In this document: positions 15,691-24,589 of the stretch, piece by piece
Position numbering within the stretch: position 1 is the first letter of the stretch
How the letters are laid out: the number at the start of each line of letters is the position of its first letter
NCBI RefSeq assembly: GCF_947497555.1
Contig: NZ_CANMGY010000003.1
Location: 1-64,000, forward strand
DNA: 64,000 nt
Direction of reading: 5' to 3'
DNA from: an uncultured Umboniibacter sp.
GTDB taxonomy: Bacteria; Pseudomonadota; Gammaproteobacteria; Pseudomonadales; DSM-25080
Translations under genes and position numbers: made by a program
The notes under the pieces: generated by a model
Seen by the model: only the letters and a program-made list of their open reading frames with translations
The model's database searches: none
Told to the model about the DNA's origin: nothing

Positions 15691-18351
15691 TTAAACCGTA
15701 GTTGGATCAATTTTGTCGGCGTCAATGCCGTAACGCTTCATTGCATCTTTCACAACAGAAGCCTTGATGTCGCCTTGCTTCGCTAGACGATCAAGCGCAG
15801 CAACTACGATAAACCAACGATCAACTTCAAAGAACTTACGCAATTTAGCGCGCGTATCAGAGCGACCAAAGCCATCGGTACCTAAGGCGGTGAATTCACG
15901 TGGAATAAACTGCCCTAACTGATCGCTGTAGAGTTTCATATAGTCCGTTGCCGCAACCACTGGGCCACGCTCAGAATCAAGTTGCTGAGTAATCCACGGC
16001 TGCTGTTGCTTCTTAGCAGTTGGATGTAATCGATTATGACGTTCACATGCCAAACCATCACGACGCAGTTCGTTTGCCGAAGTCATTGACCAAACCGTGA
16101 CGTCAACATCAAATTCGCTACGCAGTAGGATAGCGGCTTCACGAACTTCGCGAAGAATAGCGCCGGAACCCATTAACTGAACAGCAAGTTTCTGCTTTCC
16201 TGTTTCCTGCTCAAGACGATACAAACCTTTGATAATACCTTCTTCACAGTCAGCTGGCATCTCAGGCTGTGCCCAGTTCTCGTTCATCGTAGTGATGTAG
16301 TAGAACTTACTTTCCTGCAACTCGTACATGCGATGCATACCGTCACGAATAATTACCGCTAATTCGTAAGCATAGGTTGGATCATAGCTAATGCAGTTAG
16401 GAATCGTCGCGGCTTGCAAATGACTGTGTCCATCTTGATGCTGCAGACCCTCACCATTCAATGTTGTTCGGCCCGATGTTGCACCGATCAGGAATCCACG
16501 TGCTTGCGAATCACCCGCTGCCCACGCCAAGTCGCCGATGCGCTGGAAGCCGAACATTGAGTAGTAAATGTAGAACGGCACCATTGGGTAACCGTGAGTA
16601 GAGTAGCTCGTAGCGGCTGCCAGCCATGCTGACATAGCACCTGCTTCGTTAATACCTTCCTCTAGAATCTGACCCTTTTCATCTTCTTTGTAGAACATGA
16701 TTTGATCTTTATCATGCGGGGTATAGCGCTGACCGACCGACGAATAAATCCCGACCTGGCGGAATAAACCTTCCATTCCAAAGGTACGAGCTTCATCCGG
16801 CACAATTGGCACAATTCGCTTACCAATGGCCTTGTCCTTTATCAAGGTAGATAAAGCACGCACAAACGCCATCGTGGTGGAAATTTCGCGCTCTCCACTT
16901 CCCTTAGTTAGATTGCTAAAGGCTGACAATTCAGGGGTTGGGAGCGTTTCGACCTTATGTAGACGCTGAGGCAGCGTACCGCCAAGCTCTTCACGACGCT
17001 TATTCATATAGACCATTTCTGGGCTATCAGGCGCTGGGCGATAATAAGGAACGGACTCAATCTCTGCATCGCTTAGTGGGATGTCGAAACGATCACGGAA
17101 GTTACGAAGATCTTCGATAGAAAGCTTCTTAACCGAGTGGGTATCATTCATCGACTCACCACTACCACCCATGCCGTAACCTTTCACGGTTTGAGCAAGG
17201 ATCACCGTTGGTTGATCCTTAGTTGCCACGGCTTGTGCATACGCAGCGTATACTTTGTAAGGATCGTGACCACCACGGTTTAAATACATAATATCTTTAT
17301 CAGATAGATGCTCAACCATCTCTAGGAGTTCAGGGTACTTACCAAAGAAGTGCTCACGAGTGTACGCGCCACCATTGTTTTTGTAGTTCTGTAACTCACC
17401 GTCACAAACCTCATCCATACGCTTCTGCAGAAGACCTTTATCATCAGCTGCTAGAAGTGGATCCCAGTGGCGACCCCATACGACTTTGATAACGTTCCAG
17501 CCTGCTCCACGGAACACACCTTCAAGTTCTTGAATGATCTTGCCGTTACCGCGAACCGGGCCATCTAGGCGCTGCAGGTTACAGTTGATAACAAAGTTCA
17601 AGTTATCTAGCTTCTCGCGACCAGCCAGTGAAATACAACCCAACGTTTCTGGCTCATCACACTCACCATCACCAAGATACGCCCAAACCTGGCGATCACC
17701 GTGATCAACTAATCCGCGCTTGGATTGGTATTTCATTAGGTGCGCTTGATAGATAGCCTGAAGTGGCCCCAAGCCCATAGAAACGGTAGGGAACTGCCAA
17801 TAGTCAGGCATCAACCAAGGGTGCGGGTACGACGATAGACCATTGCCATCCACCTCACGGCGGAAGTTATCTAACTGAGATTCGTCCAAGCGCCCTTCAA
17901 GGAAAGAACGTGCATACATGCCCGGCGAACTATGACCCTGAACGAAGATCAGATCGCCCATGCGCTCACCTTCATTACCACGGAAGAAATAGTTGAAGCC
18001 CACATCGTAAAGTGTTGCCGCCGATGAGAACGACGCAATGTGGCCACCAAGCCCTTCATCATTGTCGTTCGAACGCATTACCATCGCCAAAGCATTCCAG
18101 CGAATGAGCGAGCGGATTCGACGTTCGATGAACACATCACCAGGCATCTTAAGCTCTTCGTCCAAAGGAATAGAGTTACGGTAAGGCGTTGTAACCGCCT
18201 GAGGCATCTTGATGCCCTGGCCAAAAGCACGATTTGAGAGCTGCTTTAGGACATATGCTGCTCGGCCACGGCCGCTACTTTGCAGCATTGAATCAAATGC
18301 ATCCAACCACTCTTGGGTTTCGATTGGATCTAGGTCTTCTTGAATTGACAT
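15691..18351 (-). CDS. aceE: Pyruvate dehydrogenase E1 component (homodimeric)
   Basis: The thiamine-diphosphate-dependent E1 decarboxylates pyruvate and acetylates the lipoyl groups of AceF. The length of 886 is that of the homodimeric gammaproteobacterial type (E. coli 887). The ThDP/Mg motif GDGECDEPET lies near residue 230, and the GHSSPGMYARSFLEGR and GLQHQDGHSH segments match the family. An AAGGAG ribosome binding site stands nine bases before the ATG. It is first in an aceE-aceF operon; the E3 gene (lpd) is not in the window. I saw no complete PdhR operator in the 256-bp upstream gap. Confidence 0.97.
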   Translation of the reverse strand: MSIQEDLDPIETQEWLDAFDSMLQSSGRGRAAYVLKQLSNRAFGQGIKMPQAVTTPYRNSIPLDEELKMPGDVFIERRIRSLIRWNALAMVMRSNDNDEGLGGHIASFSSAATLYDVGFNYFFRGNEGERMGDLIFVQGHSSPGMYARSFLEGRLDESQLDNFRREVDGNGLSSYPHPWLMPDYWQFPTVSMGLGPLQAIYQAHLMKYQSKRGLVDHGDRQVWAYLGDGECDEPETLGCISLAGREKLDNLNFVINCNLQRLDGPVRGNGKIIQELEGVFRGAGWNVIKVVWGRHWDPLLAADDKGLLQKRMDEVCDGELQNYKNNGGAYTREHFFGKYPELLEMVEHLSDKDIMYLNRGGHDPYKVYAAYAQAVATKDQPTVILAQTVKGYGMGGSGESMNDTHSVKKLSIEDLRNFRDRFDIPLSDAEIESVPYYRPAPDSPEMVYMNKRREELGGTLPQRLHKVETLPTPELSAFSNLTKGSGEREISTTMAFVRALSTLIKDKAIGKRIVPIVPDEARTFGMEGLFRQVGIYSSVGQRYTPHDKDQIMFYKEDEKGQILEEGINEAGAMSAWLAAATSYSTHGYPMVPFYIYYSMFGFQRIGDLAWAAGDSQARGFLIGATSGRTTLNGEGLQHQDGHSHLQAATIPNCISYDPTYAYELAVIIRDGMHRMYELQESKFYYITTMNENWAQPEMPADCEEGIIKGLYRLEQETGKQKLAVQLMGSGAILREVREAAILLRSEFDVDVTVWSMTSANELRRDGLACERHNRLHPTAKKQQQPWITQQLDSERGPVVAATDYMKLYSDQLGQFIPREFTALGTDGFGRSDTRAKLRKFFEVDRWFIVVAALDRLAKQGDIKASVVKDAMKRYGIDADKIDPTTV

Positions 18352-18577
18352 TCAGATGTCTCCTTGAAACGAAACGACTAGCAATGAAGCATAGTCACGA
18401 CAACTAGCTTTCTCTCAGAAATTGAGGAAATTGCTATCAATTTATTATTGGTAGTATTTTTTCACAGAATAGTGAATATGCAAAATTAGATATCAAACAA
18501 AGTGGCTACAGCCCAGTAAATACGTATCATGGCTTTTTCGACTACCGTATATGACCGGGCATTCATGTAAGTTTTCT

Positions 18578-18603
18578 ACAAAAATTCACGAAACGCGTGA
18601 ATT
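18578..18603 (-). terminator. Rho-independent terminator after the PerM-like permease gene
   Basis: On the minus strand AATTCACG/CGTGAATT (8-bp stem, 5-nt loop) is followed by TTTTTG, starting 5 bp after the permease stop codon. The stem is AT-rich, so the terminator may be leaky. The remaining upstream gap to aceE (to 18352) holds only AT-rich DNA in which I see no operator. Confidence 0.6.
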
Positions 18604-18607
18604 AAAG

Positions 18608-19687
18608 TTAGCTGGATTCTTTCGTTGTCTGCTTTGCCATAGACGGCCACGAGTTGATCAACGCTTTAATAAGGGTGGCTAGAGGTATGGCAAAAAACAC
18701 CCCCCAGACTCCCCAAAGACCACCGAAAATCAGAACGGCGGCGATAATGCCGACAGGGTGAATCTTGACGGCCTCGGAAAACAAAAGCGGTACAAGAACA
18801 TTACCATCTAAAAACTGAATAATGGAATAGGAAACGAAAAGAACAAGGAGCTCTGTTGACACACCCCATTGGAAATAGCCCACTAACATCACGGGAAGTG
18901 TCACTACAGCAGCTCCTAAGAACGGAATAATGACCGAAACTCCTACTAAGAATCCCAGTAGCGCAGCATAACTCAACCCAAGTACGCTAAAGGTTATAAA
19001 ACTAACCATTCCGACTACAACAATTTCAACGACCTTGCCGCGAGCGTAATTACCACATTGAGCAATAAACTCACCCCAAATACTGGTAAGACGAGAACGT
19101 CGGCTAGGGAGAAACCCCTCGAACCATGTTCCGATAGCACTTTGATCTCGCAACATGAAAAACACTAATATTGGCACCAACACGAGATAAATTGCTACCG
19201 TCATCACCCCTTGCAACCCACTGACGCTATAGGCGAGCGCCTTCTGAGTCAACTTCCCTACTTCTCCTGATGCCGATGAAAACATCTCATCAAGATGTGT
19301 TCTCGATAGATATTGAGGGTATTGCTCACTCAGGTGAATTGCCCCGGTCTGTAACTCACCCACTATGGCGGGCGCAGCATTAAACAGCGAGCTCAACTGC
19401 CGCCAGATTTCAGGAAAGAGGACGAAGACCAAGCTAACCATAACACCCACAAAAGCCGCATAGACGATGTAGACTGCGTATCCTCTAGCGAGACCCAGTT
19501 TGGTTAAGAGCTTAACAAAGCTATCTAACAGAAAGCTAATAACGACCGCCGCTAACAACGGCGCGATGAAGGAGCCTAGATAGGACATGATGACAATAGC
19601 TAGCAAAAGCAGCGCCACAATAGTCAATGCTTCTTCTTCAGCAAAAACACGATCGAACCAGGATTTTATATGGCCTACGAATGACAT
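18608..19687 (-). CDS. AI-2E family transporter / PerM-like permease
   Basis: A 359-residue polytopic inner membrane protein of the AI-2E/PerM family. About eight hydrophobic segments are visible: a pair near residues 20-55, one at 62-85, a loop domain (about 90-150), then a cluster from 155 to 345 with the conserved FLDGNVLVPLLFSEAV stretch and GGLWGVWGVFFAIPLA. Family members export small molecules or act as Na+/H+ antiporters; the substrate here cannot be read. Its start overlaps the TusA-like gene by 13 bp, indicating coupled translation. Several gammaproteobacteria keep the same pair. Confidence 0.85.
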   Translation of the reverse strand: MSFVGHIKSWFDRVFAEEEALTIVALLLLAIVIMSYLGSFIAPLLAAVVISFLLDSFVKLLTKLGLARGYAVYIVYAAFVGVMVSLVFVLFPEIWRQLSSLFNAAPAIVGELQTGAIHLSEQYPQYLSRTHLDEMFSSASGEVGKLTQKALAYSVSGLQGVMTVAIYLVLVPILVFFMLRDQSAIGTWFEGFLPSRRSRLTSIWGEFIAQCGNYARGKVVEIVVVGMVSFITFSVLGLSYAALLGFLVGVSVIIPFLGAAVVTLPVMLVGYFQWGVSTELLVLFVSYSIIQFLDGNVLVPLLFSEAVKIHPVGIIAAVLIFGGLWGVWGVFFAIPLATLIKALINSWPSMAKQTTKESS

Positions 19688-19914
19688 GAGTTATTTTCCG
19701 TCTTTAGAGTTAAATGTAGCGTCAACGCTACTCTTTCAATAGTCGTTATCTGTTCTAGGGCAAGACAATAACGGTAGGCATCAGAACACGATGCATCATC
19801 ACCGAACTCGAATTCAACAGCAAGCTCTGTTTGCAGAGACTGTAGCCTCCTTTTAAAATACAAGAGAGCAAGCGGACAGCTATACTGTGATAAGTCGAAA
19901 TACCTTTTATCCAT
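19675..19914 (-). CDS. TusA/SirA-like small sulfur-carrier protein
   Basis: A 79-residue protein with the TusA-type motif SCPLALLYFKRRL near its N-terminus: Cys13 followed by Pro, then an amphipathic helix. The following strand is more acidic than in classical TusA. TusA relays persulfide sulfur to partners such as TusD for tRNA thiolation, but divergent copies paired with transporters have other, mostly unknown roles. It is the first gene of a two-gene unit, with its stop codon inside the permease start region. I would not call it TusA itself. Confidence 0.75.
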   Translation of the reverse strand: MDKRYFDLSQYSCPLALLYFKRRLQSLQTELAVEFEFGDDASCSDAYRYCLALEQITTIERVALTLHLTLKTENNSCHS

Positions 19915-20057
19915 CCAGATACTGAACCTTTAAGCGGATTAATTGTCGGACTTTAACCACTTCTTGAATTGAAGTCGACTTTTGCACGCTTCGACACTTA
20001 ACGAAACCGCTCCATTTAGGTTACAGTGTAGTTGGACCATAGAACTGCGAGATCTTT

Positions 20058-21527
20058 GTGAAACTATTTTTTAAACCCGTCATTGCAAGTGTGTTAATGA
20101 CGCACGCCCTCGGCCTCTCAACGTCAGCGCTAGCTCAGCCAAATGAGCTGCAGATTCCCGATATCGGAAGTACTGCTGGCGCTATGATGTCGGAGCGGCA
20201 AGAGCGCGCGCTTGGACAAGCGTGGCTGCGTATGTTTCGAGCGCAAGCTCCTACCGTTGAGGATCCACTGTTAGTTAACTACACCACCAATTTACTCGAA
20301 GATCTTTCTGGCACTAGCGACTATGGTCGTCGTCCGCTAGATCTAGTCATTGTCGATAGCACGAGCATCAACGCGTTCGCGGTCCCTGGCGGTGTCATTG
20401 GAGTAAATTCAGGGCTTTTCTTTTCAGCCCAGAGTGAGGGGCAGTTTGCTTCAGTATTAACCCACGAACTAGCTCATTTAAGCCAAAAGCACTTCCAGCG
20501 GCGGGTAGAACAACAGCAAGAGGCTGTTATTCCCATGGTTGCGATGCTACTTGGCAGCTTGGCCATCGCAGCTACGGCGGGCGGTGACGCCGGTATGGCC
20601 GCCATTATGGCAACACAGGCGGCAGCTCAGCAGAACGCTTTACGTTATTCGAGAGAAGCTGAGAGTGAAGCCGATCGCATAGGTATTTCGAATCTTGCCG
20701 CGGCAGGTTACAGCCCATTCGACATGCAAGATATGTTCGCTATTATGCAACGGCAAACTAGCAGCTTTGGTACCGCAGTCCCTGAATACCTGCGCACCCA
20801 CCCAATGTCAGACCGTCGTGCATCCGATGCGGCTCTGCGCGCGCAACAGTATCCCATGATTATCGAAATAGATCGGTCGTACTACCATTTCATGCGAGCT
20901 CGAGCGTTTACTATTTCTACGCCAAACCCTCGTAGTTTAATAGCAAAGTTTGAACGTCAAATCACGGCAACCTCGGTTGACTCTGATGCGGCACGCTATG
21001 GGTTAGCACTGGTCTATTCAAAGGATAACGAGTATGAGCAAGCTGAGGAATTACTCAACCAAATCACTCGTACGAGTGAGCTGGAGGTAGTTATAGACTT
21101 GGCCTATGTGGAAATTCTGCGGGATCAATCACGCTTTGAAGAGGCGCAAACACTCATTGATCCACTTATGGCCCGCCATCCCGATCAATTCGCAGTTAGT
21201 TATGCCAATGCTCAAAACCTCTACGATCTTCGCCGTTTTCAACAGGCGATTATTGAGCTTGAATCACTCTCAGAGAGTAATCCCGAGCATAGTGAAGTTT
21301 GGTTTATGCTAGCTGAGACCTACGGATTAGCGGGTGATCTAGTGGGTGTTCACAAAGCAAGAGCGGAATGGTATACCCTCAACGGCGCTTTCTCCCAGGC
21401 AGTCCGGCAGCTTGGCTTTGCACGTGACCTGATGATCCAACAGGGCTATCATGTAATTGATATATCAAGAACCGAGGAGCGCATCCGACAAATTCGGGAA
21501 CTTCAGGTTGAATCCGAGCGACTCTAA
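20058..21527 (+). CDS. bepA: M48 metalloprotease with TPR domain (BepA-like)
   Basis: Periplasmic zinc protease/chaperone that in E. coli cooperates with BAM and LptD, degrading stalled outer-membrane proteins. The 489 residues match E. coli BepA (487). It has a signal peptide ending in ALAQ, the HExxH zinc motif in THELAHLSQKH (about residues 137-141), a third-ligand region SREAESEADRIG, and TPR repeats from about residue 290 to the end. The GTG start is preceded by a weak GAG. It is divergent from the TusA-like gene and ends at a strong bidirectional terminator. Confidence 0.9.
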   Translation: MKLFFKPVIASVLMTHALGLSTSALAQPNELQIPDIGSTAGAMMSERQERALGQAWLRMFRAQAPTVEDPLLVNYTTNLLEDLSGTSDYGRRPLDLVIVDSTSINAFAVPGGVIGVNSGLFFSAQSEGQFASVLTHELAHLSQKHFQRRVEQQQEAVIPMVAMLLGSLAIAATAGGDAGMAAIMATQAAAQQNALRYSREAESEADRIGISNLAAAGYSPFDMQDMFAIMQRQTSSFGTAVPEYLRTHPMSDRRASDAALRAQQYPMIIEIDRSYYHFMRARAFTISTPNPRSLIAKFERQITATSVDSDAARYGLALVYSKDNEYEQAEELLNQITRTSELEVVIDLAYVEILRDQSRFEEAQTLIDPLMARHPDQFAVSYANAQNLYDLRRFQQAIIELESLSESNPEHSEVWFMLAETYGLAGDLVGVHKARAEWYTLNGAFSQAVRQLGFARDLMIQQGYHVIDISRTEERIRQIRELQVESERL

Positions 21528-21570
21528 ATAGGCACGTTCGCTAGCTCATCAAATTTGTAGTTATTGATTA

Positions 21571-21603
21571 AAAGGCCGAGTTACTTAACTCGGCCTTTTT
21601 CTT
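21571..21603. terminator. Bidirectional Rho-independent terminator between bepA and nadA
   Basis: A 12-bp perfect stem AAAGGCCGAGTT/AACTCGGCCTTT with a 4-nt loop lies between the convergent bepA and nadA genes. It has a T-run on the plus strand and an A-run on the 5' side, which is a T-run for the opposite direction, so it serves both genes. Confidence 0.92.
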
Positions 21604-21635
21604 TACCCAATTTTTCTTGGCTTATTCGTAAACAA

Positions 21636-22673
21636 CTACTTCATTGCCTTCGCAAAATCGAGCATTCTTTGCAGCGGCAACATCGCACGTTCACCAAGCG
21701 CGGCGTCCACAAAGATTTCGTTGTGCTCTTCCAATAGGACCTGTTCAATAGCATCCAGCTTGTTCATCGCCATCCATGGGCAATTTGCACAGGAGCGACA
21801 CGTAGCTCCATTGCCTCCAGTAGGAGCGATGATCAACGTCTTTTCTGGCGCCAGTTGTTGCATCTTATAAAAGATACCTTGATCTGTGGCAACGATAAAA
21901 CGCTCGTTTGGCATAGTCTGAGCCGCTTTGATAAGCTGTGAGGTTGAACCCACTGCGTCAGCGATTTCAACTACTGACAATGGCGACTCTGGATGGACTA
22001 GTACCGCCGCATCGGGATAGACCGACTTTAGATCCAGGATTCCCTTTGCCTTAAACTCTTCGTGAACGATACAGGCGCCATCCCACATGAGCATATCAGC
22101 ACCCGTCTCGCGCTGAATGTAATTACCTAAGTGCTGATCCGGCCCCCAGATAATCTTTTCACCTTTCACATGTAAGCTTTCAACGATCTCGAGTGCTACC
22201 GACGAAGTCACTACCCAATCTGCCCGCGCCTTCACCGCTGCTGAGGTATTCGCATAGACTACAACCGTTCGCTCAGGGTGTTGATCGCAGAACGCAGAGA
22301 ATTCATCAATGGGACAACCAATGTCCAGAGAACACGTCGCCTCAAGCTCAGGCATGTGAACGCGCTTATCCTGGGTGAGGATCTTGGCAGTCTCGCCCAT
22401 GAATTTTACGCCTGCTATAATTAGGCGTTCCGCTTCATGATCCCGCCCAAACCGAGCCATTTCCAACGAATCTGATACACATCCCCCCGTCTCCTCGGCT
22501 AAGGCCTGGATAACCGGATCAGTGTAGTAATGAGCAATCAATACCGCATTCTTCTCTTTAAGCAGTGTTTTGATACGCTGCTTGGTGGCCAAATCCTTAG
22601 GACACTCGTCTTGTTCAACTTGGGTTGCAGCTAAGTGTGCCTGCACAAATTCTCGGGTAGCTTGGTTTGCCAT
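21636..22673 (-). CDS. nadA: Quinolinate synthase A
   Basis: NadA condenses iminoaspartate with dihydroxyacetone phosphate to quinolinate in de novo NAD synthesis, using a [4Fe-4S] cluster. The three cluster cysteines are visible in SDSLEMARF-proximal [15 protein letters not shown] and the C-terminal [10 protein letters not shown] region, as in the E. coli type. The HYYTDP segment that binds substrate lies near residues 43-48. The length of 345 is normal. It stands alone between a terminator and the tRNA-Lys cluster. No nadB or nadC is in the window. Confidence 0.95.
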   Translation of the reverse strand: MANQATREFVQAHLAATQVEQDECPKDLATKQRIKTLLKEKNAVLIAHYYTDPVIQALAEETGGCVSDSLEMARFGRDHEAERLIIAGVKFMGETAKILTQDKRVHMPELEATCSLDIGCPIDEFSAFCDQHPERTVVVYANTSAAVKARADWVVTSSVALEIVESLHVKGEKIIWGPDQHLGNYIQRETGADMLMWDGACIVHEEFKAKGILDLKSVYPDAAVLVHPESPLSVVEIADAVGSTSQLIKAAQTMPNERFIVATDQGIFYKMQQLAPEKTLIIAPTGGNGATCRSCANCPWMAMNKLDAIEQVLLEEHNEIFVDAALGERAMLPLQRMLDFAKAMK

Positions 22674-22735
22674 ATTGCTTCTTTCTGAATCAGTCGTTGT
22701 TGGATGGGCATTCTATCGCATAATCGAGTTATTCG

Positions 22736-22771
22736 ACAAAAAAAATGCCGTTCACAGGGGTGAACGGCATT
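22736..22771 (-). terminator. Rho-independent terminator after the tRNA-Lys cluster
   Basis: On the minus strand a 12-bp stem AATGCCGTTCAC/GTGAACGGCATT with a 4-nt loop is followed by TTTTT and a further T. It lies 8 bp beyond the last tRNA and ends the tRNA transcript before nadA. Confidence 0.92.
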
Positions 22772-22778
22772 CATTATA

Positions 22779-22854
22779 TGGTGGGTCGTGATGGATTCGA
22801 ACCATCGACCAATTGGTTAAAAGCCAACTGCTCTACCAACTGAGCTAACGACCC
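22779..22854 (-). tRNA. tRNA-Lys(UUU), copy 3 in transcription order
   Basis: A 76-nt cloverleaf with encoded CCA: acceptor GGGTCGT/ACGACCC, D-loop AGCTCAGTTGGTAGAGC, anticodon loop CTTTTAA (anticodon UUU), and T-arm GGTTCGAATCC. Its sequence is identical to the two copies upstream. Confidence 0.98.
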
Positions 22855-22885
22855 AAGCGAAATACGCTTAGTTTCGAACTAAAAA

Positions 22886-22961
22886 TGGTGGGTCGTGATG
22901 GATTCGAACCATCGACCAATTGGTTAAAAGCCAACTGCTCTACCAACTGAGCTAACGACCC
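22886..22961 (-). tRNA. tRNA-Lys(UUU), copy 2
   Basis: Identical to its neighbours over all 76 nt, including the encoded CCA. Spacers of 31 and 33 bp separate the three copies and differ in sequence, so the units were kept identical while the spacers diverged. Confidence 0.98.
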
Positions 22962-22994
22962 GGCGACAACGCGCGGTTTTTCTAAAATGCTTGA

Positions 22995-23070
22995 TGGTGG
23001 GTCGTGATGGATTCGAACCATCGACCAATTGGTTAAAAGCCAACTGCTCTACCAACTGAGCTAACGACCC
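22995..23070 (-). tRNA. tRNA-Lys(UUU), copy 1
   Basis: First tRNA after the promoter at 23082-23109, anticodon UUU, CCA encoded. The 11-bp gap between the -10 element and the tRNA 5' end leaves only a very short leader. Confidence 0.98.
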
Positions 23071-23081
23071 AAGCGGCGCGT

Positions 23082-23109
23082 ATGATAACCGCTACAAAAA
23101 TAAAGGCAA
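23082..23109 (-). promoter_or_regulatory. Promoter of the tRNA-Lys cluster
   Basis: On the minus strand TTGCCT (23104-23109) and TATCAT (23082-23087) are 16 bp apart, followed by a GC-rich discriminator ACGCGCCGC. That composition is typical of stable-RNA promoters under stringent control. An A/T-rich stretch lies just upstream. Confidence 0.7.
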
Positions 23110-23205
23110 GTCTTTTGCAGTAAAAAGCAGAAAAAATCGTCTACAGACAACTACTTACGCTTGTTTACGTTTTCGGAAATTTTCAAGCAGAACAACAAGT
23201 TTAGC

Positions 23206-23988
23206 TTAAAAATTTTGTTCGAGTGCGCGTTGGGCTAAAGTCGCTGCTTGCCCTGATCCCTCTGCTGCTCGAGTATAAAACGCTCGAGACTGGTCATACT
23301 GTTCTAACATAAAATAAACAGTACCCAGCTTGTATAACGCATCCTGCGCCTTGCGATGCTCTGGGAAGAAATTCACTACTGAGTTGAAACGTTCTCTCGC
23401 AATCTCTAACTCGCGGTCCGAAAGCGCGATCTCACCAAGCCAGTAATAAGCATTAGCAGTTAGATCTGATTCGGGGTAAGCCGACAAAAAGTCCGAGAAA
23501 CGAACCTTTGCTTCAGCAAAATTCCGCTGACGTAAGAAACCATACGCTATATCGTAAGCTTCCTTAGCTTCATCGACTGAGCTGTCAGTAGCTGCGACTG
23601 CAGAGCCTGTGCCTGCTGTTAACGCTGTAGCGGCCTCTGTGGATGATGTCGAGTCCATCTCCACCACGCTTACGGCTCCAGCCTCTACCGCAGCTAAACG
23701 TTGGTCGATGCCCATAAAGTCATCGAAACGCTGCTGTTCTAGGCGACGGATTTGTTCGCTCTGTTCTTCAATGATTCCGCGTAGCATTTGCACTTCACTT
23801 TGCAGACGCTGCATCTGAATATAAAATTGCCCACTTGAATCAATGTTGGCTACAGCAGTGTCGACGACAGGTTCTTCGATTGGCACTTCACCAACGGATT
23901 CATCAATGGGGGCCTGCCCATACGCAAAAGGGGCTAGCGCAATAGCACCAACCCCAATCACGAATGAGCGCAAACATGTTGCGATCAT
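23206..23988 (-). CDS. cpoB: Tol-Pal system coordinator CpoB (YbgF)
   Basis: Periplasmic protein that links the Tol-Pal machine with PBP1B-driven peptidoglycan synthesis at the septum. The start at 23988 gives 260 residues, with AGGT upstream and a signal peptide ending in AYGQ; a longer reading would overlap pal. After the signal come a coiled-coil trimerisation segment (about 40-85, MQRLQSEVQMLRGIIEEQ), an Ala/Thr/Ser-rich linker, and three TPR repeats to the C-terminus. It is the last gene of the tol-pal group, 14 bp after pal, as in E. coli. Confidence 0.93.
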   Translation of the reverse strand: MIATCLRSFVIGVGAIALAPFAYGQAPIDESVGEVPIEEPVVDTAVANIDSSGQFYIQMQRLQSEVQMLRGIIEEQSEQIRRLEQQRFDDFMGIDQRLAAVEAGAVSVVEMDSTSSTEAATALTAGTGSAVAATDSSVDEAKEAYDIAYGFLRQRNFAEAKVRFSDFLSAYPESDLTANAYYWLGEIALSDRELEIARERFNSVVNFFPEHRKAQDALYKLGTVYFMLEQYDQSRAFYTRAAEGSGQAATLAQRALEQNF

Positions 23989-24002
23989 AGTGTACCTACT
24001 TT

Positions 24003-24533
24003 TTATAGTTCGAGTACTGCGCGGCGATTCTTGCTCCACGCGTAGTCGTTAGAACCGTCAATAGCTGGAGACTCTTCGCCGTACGAAACTGCCTCTAATT
24101 GCGATGCTTCAACGCCTTGGCTAGCTAAGTAACCGATCACGACATTCGCGCGACGCTCGCCTAGAGAGATATTGTACTCACGGGTACCACGCTCATCGGT
24201 GTGGCCTTGAATTACTGCCTTCTCACCGCTCACTTTCAGGTAGTTAGCCCAAGCGTTTAGAGTATCGATAGACTCAGATTTAAGCTCAGCGTCATCGAAA
24301 TCGAAGAATACCGTATCGCCGAAGTTCGTCACGTCCATTTTAGCTGAATCAATTTGAGCTTGACGCTCTTCAGCTGCGATCTGCTCCGAAGTCTTCTCTA
24401 CCACTTGCTGTTGCTGTGCTGCTGCAGCAGCTGCTGCTGCCGCGGCTTCATCATCCTGAGTTGAAGTACAACCTACTGTCAAAGCGACAGCAAACATCAC
24501 ACCAGAAAGTTTCGTTAAAGATTTAATCGCCAT
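24003..24533 (-). CDS. pal: Peptidoglycan-associated lipoprotein Pal
   Basis: Outer-membrane lipoprotein that binds peptidoglycan and TolB. The signal peptide ends in the lipobox TVGC. The mature protein starts with an unusual low-complexity tether of ten Ala and four Gln. The OmpA-like domain (about 70-176) includes the peptidoglycan-contact segment GHTDERGTREYN and the helix LGERRANVVIGYL. The length of 176 is normal. It lies between tolB and cpoB on the same strand. Confidence 0.96.
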   Translation of the reverse strand: MAIKSLTKLSGVMFAVALTVGCTSTQDDEAAAAAAAAAAQQQQVVEKTSEQIAAEERQAQIDSAKMDVTNFGDTVFFDFDDAELKSESIDTLNAWANYLKVSGEKAVIQGHTDERGTREYNISLGERRANVVIGYLASQGVEASQLEAVSYGEESPAIDGSNDYAWSKNRRAVLEL

Positions 24534-24589
24534 GTTTCACTCCTGTTTGGTTAGTTAGCACTAACTGTATAATAGACCAAATTAATTGT

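Noticed and set aside
14937-15701. 254-codon plus-strand open frame rich in Ala, Ser and Thr opposite aceF
   Set aside because: It is the mirror of the Ala/Glu/Pro-rich lipoyl domains and linkers of AceF; its composition is explained by that and it has no family likeness.
18352-18607. PdhR operator upstream of aceE
   Set aside because: Only an isolated ATTGGT half-site is present in AT-rich DNA; the second half is missing.
22779-23070. CRISPR-like array of regularly spaced repeats
   Set aside because: The three repeats are 76-nt tRNA-Lys cloverleaves with encoded CCA.
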